The position numbers and the translations under genes were made by a program. This document shows, one piece after another, positions 1 through 6,446 of a stretch of DNA of 64,000 bases. This DNA is from an uncultured Collinsella sp. (lineage in GTDB: Bacteria > Actinomycetota > Coriobacteriia > Coriobacteriales > Coriobacteriaceae). Where the stretch lies: NCBI GenBank assembly GCA_934630735.1, contig CAKTWK010000004.1, positions 29,718-93,717 of the forward strand, written 5' to 3'. Numbering within the stretch: position 1 is the first letter of the stretch; each line of letters opens with the position of its first letter. The notes under the pieces are model-generated. The model was not told the DNA's origin and did no database searches. It saw only the letters and a program-made list of their open reading frames with translations.

Positions 1-37
1 GATATTCATAGAGTCTCCCTAGCGCCCGTCCAGACGT

Positions 38-115
38 AACATCTTATAAACTTGCAGACTTTGCAAGTTTATAAGATGTTACCTTACAAACTTGCAAATA
101 ATGCGAGTTTGTAAG
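38..115. repeat. Tandem pair of related palindromes
   Basis: Two hairpins lie side by side. The first has perfect 19-bp arms (38-56 and 62-80) around a 5-nt loop; the second has 14-bp arms (83-96 and 102-115) with one mismatch. The arm cores are alike (AAACTTGCA in both), so the pair looks like a duplicated operator or processed stem-loop. They lie beyond the 3' end of the minus-strand merR-like gene and could belong to a gene left of the window. Confidence 0.6.
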
Positions 116-163
116 AAATGAGCCGCCTCCTCCGCTTTAAAACAAACTCGCGGTGCCGCTCGT

Positions 164-198
164 CGATGTGACAAAGGGACTATCCCTTTGTCACATCG
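164..198. repeat. REP-like palindrome, family 1 (copy 1)
   Basis: Perfect inverted repeat with arms CGATGTGACAAAGGGA (164-179) and its complement (183-198). The same consensus recurs at 5314, 16577, 27732, 43774 and 46267, always between genes. Internal GGGACtgTCCC-type cores resemble REP elements linked elsewhere to RAYT transposases; no such transposase gene is in the window. Confidence 0.75.
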
Positions 199-267
199 AA
201 GTTGCGGTGGAATAGTTCCCGTTTGTGCGATTGCTCGGGCTATTTAGGAACTATTTCACCGCAAGTT
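199..267. repeat. Palindromic element, family 2 (copy 1)
   Basis: Arms AAGTTGCGGTGGAATAGTTC... (199-219) and the near-complement at 247-267, loop about 27 nt. Other copies are at 41309-41376 and 60184-60253. The right arm overlaps the stop codon of the adjacent MerR gene (TTA at 266-268 on the plus strand), and the left edge directly abuts the family 1 palindrome. Confidence 0.75.
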
Positions 268-1132
268 ATTTGAGGACAACGGGGATTTGGATGCAGCAGA
301 AGTCCTCTTGGTGGGACTCGTCGTAGCTGGTGGTATCGAGGTAGCAAAAATCGAAGGCGTTGCCGATGGGCTGGAGTGCGTGCTCGTCCATGCAGGCGAC
401 GACAGCACGGATGCCTTCGGGCTCGTACGGCATGCCCCAGCGGCTCATGCACAGGCATGTGCCCTCGGGCAGTACCTCGACGCCAATCTCTGCCAGCTCG
501 GCAGGATCGCTCGGCAGCATTTCCTCGGCACCGCGCGGCAGCACGGCAAAGGAGCCGGCGCCGGCGATGGGGTCGTCGGAATGCAGTGCCTCGCGACGCA
601 ACATGGCGCCCCAACCGCGCATGGGGCGCGTACCCGTGAGCGCACGCATGCGCAGAATCGCGCGCATGAGCGTGGGGTGCAGCATCGAGCGGCCGCGCTC
701 GATATCGCCTGGAAACTCCTCAAAGACCACGAAGCGGCGCTCGAACTGCTTGAGCTCCGGTTTGCCCTCGCGCTCACGCCAATAGACCGCCTCGTCATAA
801 AAACTCAGCCGCTCCTGAACGCTCGCACGCTCGGCTTTGAGCCCGGCGATCTGCTCGTCGAGCGCCTGCACCCGCGAGCGCAGGTGATCGGTCATCTCTC
901 CGATGTCGAACGTCGAGGTCAGGCGGTCAATCTCGTCGAGTTCGAGCCCCAGGTCGCGCAACATGCAGATCAGACGCATGAGCGGGATCTGCATGGGCGA
1001 ATAAAAACGGTAGCCCTTCTCGTTGACCACGGCAGGTTTAAACAGGCCGATCTTGTCGTAGTAGATGAGCGTTTGGCGCGAAACATTAAACAAGCTCGCC
1101 ATCTCGCTAATCGCATACATGCCCGTCTGCAT
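266..1132 (-). CDS. MerR-family transcriptional regulator
   Basis: 288-residue regulator. An N-terminal MerR helix-turn-helix is evident: YAISEMASLFNVSRQTL followed by YYDKIGLFKPA and the YRFYS wing. It is followed by a dimerisation helix (about residues 75-120) and a C-terminal region of about 150 residues that could be a GyrI-like effector-binding domain. The ATG at 1132 is preferred over one five codons upstream because GGGAGGAC sits 3-4 bases before it. It is the last gene of the minus-strand run transporter, lpdC-like, ubiX-like, merR. I infer that it controls the decarboxylation locus, because a 19-bp palindrome typical of MerR sites lies before both the transporter and the LpdD-fusion gene. 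The effector is unknown. Confidence 0.88.
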   Translation of the reverse strand: MQTGMYAISEMASLFNVSRQTLIYYDKIGLFKPAVVNEKGYRFYSPMQIPLMRLICMLRDLGLELDEIDRLTSTFDIGEMTDHLRSRVQALDEQIAGLKAERASVQERLSFYDEAVYWREREGKPELKQFERRFVVFEEFPGDIERGRSMLHPTLMRAILRMRALTGTRPMRGWGAMLRREALHSDDPIAGAGSFAVLPRGAEEMLPSDPAELAEIGVEVLPEGTCLCMSRWGMPYEPEGIRAVVACMDEHALQPIGNAFDFCYLDTTSYDESHQEDFCCIQIPVVLK

Positions 1133-1164
1133 AAGTCCTCCCGACACATCCTTTTAGCGCACAA

Positions 1165-1192
1165 AGCCCGCCGCCCACAGGGGCAGCGGGCT
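1165..1192 (-). terminator. Hairpin between ubiX-like and merR genes
   Basis: Imperfect GC-rich stem AGCCCGCCGCCC / GGGGCAGCGGGCT in the 92-bp gap after the ubiX-like gene; on the minus strand it is followed by TTTGTG. It could terminate or attenuate transcription into merR. The T-tract is weak. Confidence 0.4.
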
Positions 1193-1224
1193 CAAACACT
1201 CCTCGTATCCTACCCTAAAAGCGC

Positions 1225-1803
1225 CTATGACCAGCGCTTATAGTTTGCACATGACACGCCAACGGCCTCGAGCGCCTTGGCGGCGATGTGATGCACCGCG
1301 TCATCGAGCGTGGCGGGGCCGTTGTAAAACGTGAGCATGGGCGGCATGAGCATGACGCCCGGCACGCGCGCCAGGCGCGCCATGTTATCGATGTGAATGG
1401 CGCTGAAGGGCGTCTCGCGCACCATGAGCACCAGGCGGCGCTGCTCTTTCATCTGCACGTCGGCCGCGCGCAGCAACAGGTTTTCGCTGTAGCCGCTCGC
1501 GATGCCGGCAAGCGTCTTCATGGAGCAGGGCGCCACGATCATACCGTCGACCGGATAGGTACCGCTTGCGATGGCGGCGCCGATGTTCTTGTTGTCGTAG
1601 ACCACATCGGCATAGCACGCAAACTCGTCGAGCGTCATGCCGAGCTCCTGCTCGATGGTGATCTCTCCCCCGCGCGTGACGACAAGCGCCGACTCGGCAC
1701 CGGCCTGACGCAGGCACTTGAGACACTCGAGGCCCAGCGCAGCGCCGCTGGCACCAGAAACGCCAACGACAATGCGACGGGGACGAACAGAAGACTCAGG
1801 CAT
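1225..1803 (-). CDS. ubiX: UbiX/LpdB-type flavin prenyltransferase
   Basis: 192 residues, full length for the family. UbiX enzymes join a dimethylallyl group from DMAP to reduced FMN to make prenyl-FMN, the cofactor of UbiD decarboxylases. Visible motifs are the N-terminal phosphate loop VGVSGASGA (about residues 13-21), the CSMKTLAGIA segment, and the MKEQRRLVLMVRETPFS stretch holding the conserved Lys and Arg-Glu pair of the active site. The start has AAGGAG six bases upstream. It lies about 200 bp downstream of the UbiD-family gene on the same strand, so its product most likely supplies that enzyme. The 3' neighbour is the MerR regulator. Confidence 0.93.
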   Translation of the reverse strand: MPESSVRPRRIVVGVSGASGAALGLECLKCLRQAGAESALVVTRGGEITIEQELGMTLDEFACYADVVYDNKNIGAAIASGTYPVDGMIVAPCSMKTLAGIASGYSENLLLRAADVQMKEQRRLVLMVRETPFSAIHIDNMARLARVPGVMLMPPMLTFYNGPATLDDAVHHIAAKALEAVGVSCANYKRWS

Positions 1804-1864
1804 GACAACTCCTTGACTACTTGGTAGGGCTTACCAGCAACAACAAAATGGCGGCTATAGGTCG

Positions 1865-2013
1865 GGCAATGTCAGCGAGCGCGCGCCTGGCGAGACAAGG
1901 TGCCCCGAAACAAAAAGGCATAGGGCTTATGCCCATGCCTTCGCAGCTGAGGGGCAGATTGTCCGCCAGGCGCGGGCGCAGCGTCGACCGGTGCGGCGTT
2001 TGTTAAAACGCCG
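1865..2013. repeat. Structured repeat, family 6 (copy 1)
   Basis: Starts GTCAGCGAGCG and has long inverted arms (CGCGCCTGGCG near 1881 with its complement near 1963). It ends in the family tail CAGCGTCGACCG followed by a GGCGTTT-gtt-AAAACGCC hairpin. Other copies are at about 19741-19871 and 59563-59716. The tail hairpin supplies the last codons and the stop (2003-2005) of the lpdC-like gene. Confidence 0.65.
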
Positions 2014-3493
2014 CAATCTCCCTAGCCCACTTGTCCTTGTCGATCTCCATGAACTGCGAGCGGATGAAGCTCTTCTTGAGGTTGAACGGGACCGTGCAGT
2101 CGAAGATGGCCTTGCAGGCGATGCCGTGCTCGCGGATCGTGGGATCGAACGCGGGGTCGTTGGACGGGTCGAGCACGTGGCAGTGGCAGCCAGGGATGGT
2201 GATGAGGTCGACGTCGGCCTGGAAGCGCGTGGTCATGGCCCACATCACGTCGCTCATATCGAAGATGTCGACGTCCTCGTCAACAAGAATCACATGCTTG
2301 AGCTCGGAGAATGCCGAGAAGGCGAGCATGGTGGCGTTGCGCTGACGGCCCTCGTCATTTTTGCTCGACTTCTTGAACTGCATGATGGCAACGAACTTGC
2401 CGCCGCCGCAGGGGGCGGCGTGGACGTTGAGCAGGCGGCCCGGGATGGCGGTCTCGACCATCTTGTAGATGGAGGCCTCGGTGGGGATGCCGGCCATGGA
2501 AACGTGCTCGTGCGAAGGGCCGATGCAGCTCTCCATGATGGGATTGACGCGCGTGGTGACGGCGGTGATCTTGATCACCGGGCAGACCTTGGCGCCGCCG
2601 GTGTAGCCGGGGAACTCGGGCATGGCGTAGCCGTGGCCGTTGACGTCCTCGTTGATGGTCTCGTCGTGCATGAGGTAGCCCTCGAGCACGTACTCGGCAT
2701 TGGCAATGCACTTCTGCGGAACGGCGACGCAGTCGGCAAGCTCGACGGCGTGGCCGCGCAGGGCGCCGGCGATCTGCAGCTCGTTGAAGCCGAGCGGCGT
2801 GGTGGGAGCCTCGAAACCGCAGCACATGTACACGGCGGGGTCCAGACCGATGGAGATGGAGATGGGCATGTCCTCGCCGCGCTGGCAGTACTCGTCAAAG
2901 AACGCGCCCAGGTGACGGCTGCCCGGGGTAATCCACATGGCGAGCTTGTCCTTGTCGACGCAGGAGAAGCGGTGGATGGTCACGTCGGACTGGGAGCCGT
3001 CGGGGCTCGTGCCGTAGGCGAGGCCCATGGTGATGTAGGGGCCGCCGTCGACGGGCGTGTTGGTGGGGGCGGGAACGATCTTGCGCAGGTCAAAGCCCTC
3101 GTCGGTCGCCTTGTACACGACCTCCTGGCAGTCGACATGCTTGCCCTCGGCGATCTGCTCGGGCGCGATCAGGTTCTCGAAGCGCTTACCGATCTCGAGG
3201 CCCAGGTGCTCCTCGTCCAGATCGAGCAGGGCGGCAACGCGCTTGCGGCTGGCAAGCATGCCGATGCAGACCTTGGCATCGTCAAAGCCCTTGACGTTGT
3301 TGAAGACCATCGCCGGACCCTCTTTGGTCGGGCGCATAACGGTGCCGCCGGCACCGACGTGGCGATAGACGCCCGAGACCTCGGCGTCCGCGTCGACCTG
3401 GGTGTCGGTCTCGAGCAGCTGGCCCGGCATCTTGCGCAAAAAGTCGAGTGCGGAGCGCAGGTCGTGGATCTGGGAAGCATCGGTAGTGGACAT
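2003..3493 (-). CDS. lpdC: UbiD-family decarboxylase, gallate decarboxylase (LpdC)-like
   Basis: 496 residues. UbiD enzymes carry out prenyl-FMN-dependent reversible decarboxylation of aromatic or unsaturated acids. Residues 40-75 (SGVYRHVGAGGTVMRP, then EGPAMVFNNVKGF), the APTNTPVDGGPYIT block, SDVTIHR, EYVLEGYL, MPEFPGYTGG and EHVSMAGIPTEASI closely follow my memory of LpdC, the catalytic subunit of lactobacillal gallate decarboxylase. A hydroxybenzoate such as gallate or protocatechuate is therefore the likely substrate. The chosen ATG has AAAGGAG upstream; an in-frame ATG 26 codons earlier has no site. It sits between the transporter and the ubiX-like gene. The final codons (Ala-Ala-Phe-stop) lie inside a family 6 repeat tail. 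Confidence 0.88.
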   Translation of the reverse strand: MSTTDASQIHDLRSALDFLRKMPGQLLETDTQVDADAEVSGVYRHVGAGGTVMRPTKEGPAMVFNNVKGFDDAKVCIGMLASRKRVAALLDLDEEHLGLEIGKRFENLIAPEQIAEGKHVDCQEVVYKATDEGFDLRKIVPAPTNTPVDGGPYITMGLAYGTSPDGSQSDVTIHRFSCVDKDKLAMWITPGSRHLGAFFDEYCQRGEDMPISISIGLDPAVYMCCGFEAPTTPLGFNELQIAGALRGHAVELADCVAVPQKCIANAEYVLEGYLMHDETINEDVNGHGYAMPEFPGYTGGAKVCPVIKITAVTTRVNPIMESCIGPSHEHVSMAGIPTEASIYKMVETAIPGRLLNVHAAPCGGGKFVAIMQFKKSSKNDEGRQRNATMLAFSAFSELKHVILVDEDVDIFDMSDVMWAMTTRFQADVDLITIPGCHCHVLDPSNDPAFDPTIREHGIACKAIFDCTVPFNLKKSFIRSQFMEIDKDKWAREIAAF

Positions 3494-3636
3494 GGCGTGC
3501 TCCTTTCGGGAGAGTGCCCGGCGGCGGGAGTGCCGCCGGGCTGGGTAACGTAGTGGGGCCGCGGCGCTCATAGATGGAGCACTCGGCCACTTGTGGTTCG
3601 AGCACTCGGCTGCTTACAGCCCAAGCACTCGACTGC

Positions 3637-5094
3637 TTACATCAGGCCAAAGAGGTGGAACCAGGCGGCCTCGACCAGCACGACGATAAAGACGACCGCG
3701 GTGAGGGGAATACCCATGCGCATGGCCTCTTTGGAGGTGTAGTCGCCGGCGTCCTTGCCCTCGCCGATAAGGATCGGCAGGTTGTGGAACGGCAGGATGT
3801 AGTGGATGTTGATGGACGTGAAGACGATGAGCGCCACGGCAAGCGGGCTTACGCTGGAGCCGGCCGCGAAGCTGATGAACGCCGGCACGCACACACCGAG
3901 CACGGCCATGACCGAGCCCATGAACATGTGGATGATCATGGAGAGCGCGGCGACAAGCAGGGCGAACAGGAAGATGTTCTCGGGCACGGAGCTGGGAAGC
4001 ACGACGTCGGCGATCCAGGCGTTCATGCCGGTGGCGCCGCCCACGGAACCCACGGCCATGGCGGCCGTCAGGAACATGAGGGACTTGATGTCGACGGCGT
4101 TCCAGCTGGCGGGCGTGAGGACCTCGCCGATGATGGGCATGGCGAGAGAGACGCCGATGGCCAGGGTAACCCAGCCGATGTAATCGCCCGAGACAGTGAG
4201 CCACAGCGCGATGGCGATGACAAGCCACACGATGGTGCGGATCTCCTTGACGGAGAGCTTGCCGAGCGCGGCCTGCTTGGCCACGATCTGCTCGCGATCG
4301 TAGGCGAGCTCCTTGCTAGGCTTAAAGAGGAAGAGGCCCAAGAACAGGGTGCACAGCAGCGCGACCAGCATGGGCACGCTCATGTACAGGAACCAGTCGA
4401 CAAAGGACGGGCTCATGCCGCCGGCCTCGGCACTGTACTGCGCAACGAGCGGGTTGAGCGTGGAGTCGCCCGTCAGGAAGAACATGGAGCCCGGGGCGGC
4501 AGCGGCAAACACGAGGAAGCCGAGCTTGCCGCGGTCATCGTCACCGTAGCCGGCGGACTCGGCGATGACCGAGACGACGGCGAGGATGAGGAAGGCACGG
4601 GGGAACGGATGAGGGATCAGCAGCGACAGCACAAAGGTGAGCGTGAAGATCGAGATGATGAGCGACTTGGCGTCGCGCACGAACTTGAGCATGAACGCAT
4701 AGGCGATGCGCTCGCCCAGGCCCGACTCCTTGACCGCGCTGGCGATGAGGTAGGCGCCGATGACGAGCCACATAGTGGCCTTAGTCCACGAGCTAAACGT
4801 GGAGGCGACCGTCGCCGAGATGCTCGCGGCGCCCGTGTCGTCCACGCACACCTTGAACAGAACGAGCAGCGCGCAGTAGAGCAGGCCCACAAAGCCCGGC
4901 TGTGCCACGCCACACGCCCAGAACACCACCGTGGCGAGCGTCAACGCCAGACAGGTCTGACCGCCGACCGTAAGCTCGACCGTCGAGCTCAGCTCCGCCA
5001 AAGGAAGAAACTTCACCAGCAAAAAGACAACGATACCCAACACAAAGCCAATTTCGCGCTTGGTGATCTTAAACGCCTTCTTTTCCGCTTCCAT
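3637..5094 (-). CDS. DASS/SLC13-family carboxylate transporter
   Basis: 485-residue polytopic membrane protein with about 12 hydrophobic segments. The pattern is that of divalent-anion symporters: an N-terminal half with ATMWLVIGAYLIASAVKESGLGERIAY and LLIPHPFPRAFLIL, a repeat in the second half, and the closing INIHYILPFHNLPILIGEG. Family members usually move di- and tricarboxylates with sodium. Here the operon context (UbiD- and UbiX-like genes downstream) suggests uptake of an aromatic acid or exchange with its product; this is inference. The ATG at 5094 has AAAGGTGGGGAG upstream. It is the first gene of the minus-strand run and follows the 19-bp operator at 5187-5205. Confidence 0.85.
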   Translation of the reverse strand: MEAEKKAFKITKREIGFVLGIVVFLLVKFLPLAELSSTVELTVGGQTCLALTLATVVFWACGVAQPGFVGLLYCALLVLFKVCVDDTGAASISATVASTFSSWTKATMWLVIGAYLIASAVKESGLGERIAYAFMLKFVRDAKSLIISIFTLTFVLSLLIPHPFPRAFLILAVVSVIAESAGYGDDDRGKLGFLVFAAAAPGSMFFLTGDSTLNPLVAQYSAEAGGMSPSFVDWFLYMSVPMLVALLCTLFLGLFLFKPSKELAYDREQIVAKQAALGKLSVKEIRTIVWLVIAIALWLTVSGDYIGWVTLAIGVSLAMPIIGEVLTPASWNAVDIKSLMFLTAAMAVGSVGGATGMNAWIADVVLPSSVPENIFLFALLVAALSMIIHMFMGSVMAVLGVCVPAFISFAAGSSVSPLAVALIVFTSINIHYILPFHNLPILIGEGKDAGDYTSKEAMRMGIPLTAVVFIVVLVEAAWFHLFGLM

Positions 5095-5186
5095 CTCCCC
5101 ACCTTTCTTGTTGAGGGCGCTCCGGATTCGCAGCCACGTTGCCGCTTAAAAAGGGGCGCCCGTTATCGGACACCCCTTACGTTGCG

Positions 5187-5205
5187 CTGTGTTGTTGCAA
5201 TACAG
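5187..5205. promoter_or_regulatory. Putative MerR operator upstream of transporter operon
   Basis: Plus strand CTGTGTTGTTGCAATACAG. It matches CTGTATAGTCGCAATACAG, the reverse complement of the site before the LpdD-fusion gene, at 15 of 19 positions. On the minus strand a -35-like TTGACT (5209-5204) overlaps its edge, the layout expected of MerR-activated promoters with a 19-bp spacer. The -10 region is poor. Confidence 0.55.
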
Positions 5206-5246
5206 TCAAGCGGGATTTTTTGGATGAGAAGCGATCCTCTGGGCAA

Positions 5247-5311
5247 AAACCGTCACAACATTCGACGCTTTTCCTCGATTTCGAGATTTTCATCGAATGT
5301 TGTGACGGTTT
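5247..5311. repeat. Inverted repeat with 19-bp arms
   Basis: Perfect arms AAACCGTCACAACATTCGA (5247-5265) and complement (5293-5311) around a 27-nt loop, immediately left of a family 1 palindrome. Together they fill the space between the transporter promoter and the 3' end of the LpdD-fusion gene and may form a stem-loop ending the upstream transcript. A short fragment of the arm (AACCGTCAC) recurs near 59549. Confidence 0.6.
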
Positions 5312-5313
5312 GG

Positions 5314-5345
5314 ATGTGGCAAAGGGACTGTACCTTTGTTACATA
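5314..5345. repeat. REP-like palindrome, family 1 (copy 2)
   Basis: ATGTGGCAAAGG...CCTTTGTTACAT, slightly decayed. The stop codon (5339-5341) and the last Met codon of the LpdD-isomerase fusion lie inside its right arm. Confidence 0.7.
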
Positions 5346-6286
5346 GCGAGGGCCGTACGGATGGATGGGTCGTTGAGGGCCTCACGAAGCCAGGGGGCCA
5401 GCTGCTCGGGATGACCCTGCAGGTAGCCGTCGAGCTCGGACGGGGCCACCGGGCGCACTTCCGAGATCTCCTCTTGGTTGATATGCAGCTCGCCCGGCTC
5501 AACATGGGCAAGGTAGACCTCGCACCATTCGCACTCGCAGCGGCCGTCGCCGTGGTCCTCGCGGTACACCACGTGTCCGAGGTGCTTGAGCTGATCGGGC
5601 TCGCGCGTGATGCCAAGCTCTTCGTTGATGCGACGCGCCGTGGCGGCCGCGACGTCTTCCCCGGGGAGCGGATGGCCGGCACAGCCATCGGCCAGCACCC
5701 CGCCCCACAGGCGTTTGAGCGGACTGCGACGACAGAGCAGCAGGCGCGCGTCTTCGCCCCGGCCCTCGACCAAAAGCGTCAGAAATGCCTGATGCAGGAT
5801 GCCCTCGCCGACATGGGCATCGATGCGGTCGACAGGGCCAAGCGCCTCGCCGGTCGCGGCATCGACCGCCACGACCTCGGCGCCCACACCGCCCTCATCC
5901 CAACCGGCGCGCAGAATACGGGCTGCGGCTTCCTCGAGCGCGGCGATGAGCTCCTTGGTGGTGTCGAGCACGCGCTGCAGGTCGTTCCCGCTCGCCTGTT
6001 CAACATGAAAACCCGTACTTGCAACGACCGGCACGCCAAAGCGCGTGGCCAGCGCCGCCGCGATATCGTGCGCCGGGATCTCGTCTCGATGACACGGAAC
6101 GGCCAGGATGCTCACCGTCGCCGTACGGCCGGGCTCGGGGCGCGGAATGGCCTGCGCCGTGGCGCCCAGGTGCGCGAACTCCGGCGAGCAGGCGTACACC
6201 GCCATGCCTCGCGGCGTCACCGTCAACTGGGCCTCGAGCACAAACTTGCCCTCGCCCACTGCAACCTTTGTCGTGTGCATACCCAT
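5339..6286 (-). CDS. LpdD-like prenyl-FMN chaperone domain fused to IPP-isomerase-like Nudix domain
   Basis: 315 residues. Residues 1-120 look like the LpdD/prenylated-flavin chaperone family (FVLEAQLTV, HLGATAQAIPRP, VSILAVPCHRDEIPAHDIA, VVASTGFHV). Residues 133-315 follow type 1 isopentenyl-diphosphate isomerase. All five metal ligands of that family can be placed: H158 and H165 (AHVGEGILH), H205 (GHP), and E251 and E253 (ECEW). AATARRINEELGI matches the isomerase helix. The cysteine that should precede Gly-His-Pro is displaced: the sequence reads C202-A203-G-H, so Ala sits where the catalytic Cys is expected. The ATG has AGGAG five bases upstream. UbiX needs DMAP, so joining a DMAPP-forming domain to a prenyl-FMN chaperone is functionally coherent. 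A pyrophosphatase role is an alternative. Confidence 0.78.
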   Translation of the reverse strand: MGMHTTKVAVGEGKFVLEAQLTVTPRGMAVYACSPEFAHLGATAQAIPRPEPGRTATVSILAVPCHRDEIPAHDIAAALATRFGVPVVASTGFHVEQASGNDLQRVLDTTKELIAALEEAAARILRAGWDEGGVGAEVVAVDAATGEALGPVDRIDAHVGEGILHQAFLTLLVEGRGEDARLLLCRRSPLKRLWGGVLADGCAGHPLPGEDVAAATARRINEELGITREPDQLKHLGHVVYREDHGDGRCECEWCEVYLAHVEPGELHINQEEISEVRPVAPSELDGYLQGHPEQLAPWLREALNDPSIRTALAM

Positions 6287-6328
6287 GGGATCTCCTGTCG
6301 CCCGCGATGTACCTGAGACCATCTTCGC

Positions 6329-6347
6329 CTGTATTGCGACTATACAG
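6329..6347. promoter_or_regulatory. Putative MerR operator upstream of LpdD-isomerase gene
   Basis: CTGTATTGCGACTATACAG, embedded in an 8-bp-arm palindrome (GCCTGTAT...ATACAGGC). The minus strand reads TTGCCT, then a 19-bp spacer, then GAAGAT, about 25 bp before the ribosome site: a MerR-like promoter layout. It shares 15 of 19 bases with 5187-5205. Confidence 0.55.
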
Positions 6348-6359
6348 GCAAGCGCAGCC

Positions 6360-6392
6360 TGCGACAAAGGGGGCAGGCACCTGACACATTCT
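6360..6392. repeat. Degenerate family 1 REP fragment
   Basis: GCGACAAAGGGGGCAGGCACCTGACAC retains one arm and the GGGgaCAGGcACC core seen at 43774 but lacks a matching second arm. It lies between the divergent LpdD-fusion and MFS genes. Confidence 0.5.
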
Positions 6393-6446
6393 GTTAGAGT
6401 TGCAGGGATTGAATCCCGCTTATTCATGCGACATTGGAGTAAAAAC

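Noticed and set aside
287..1243. 318-codon plus-strand frame opposite the MerR gene
   Set aside because: Antisense to a clear MerR regulator with a good start; composition is Arg/His/Ala-rich shadow.
3574..5346. 590-codon plus-strand frame opposite the DASS transporter
   Set aside because: Antisense shadow in GC-rich DNA: low-complexity Asp/Glu/Gly/His-rich translation, no ribosome site, and the opposite strand encodes a clear membrane transporter.
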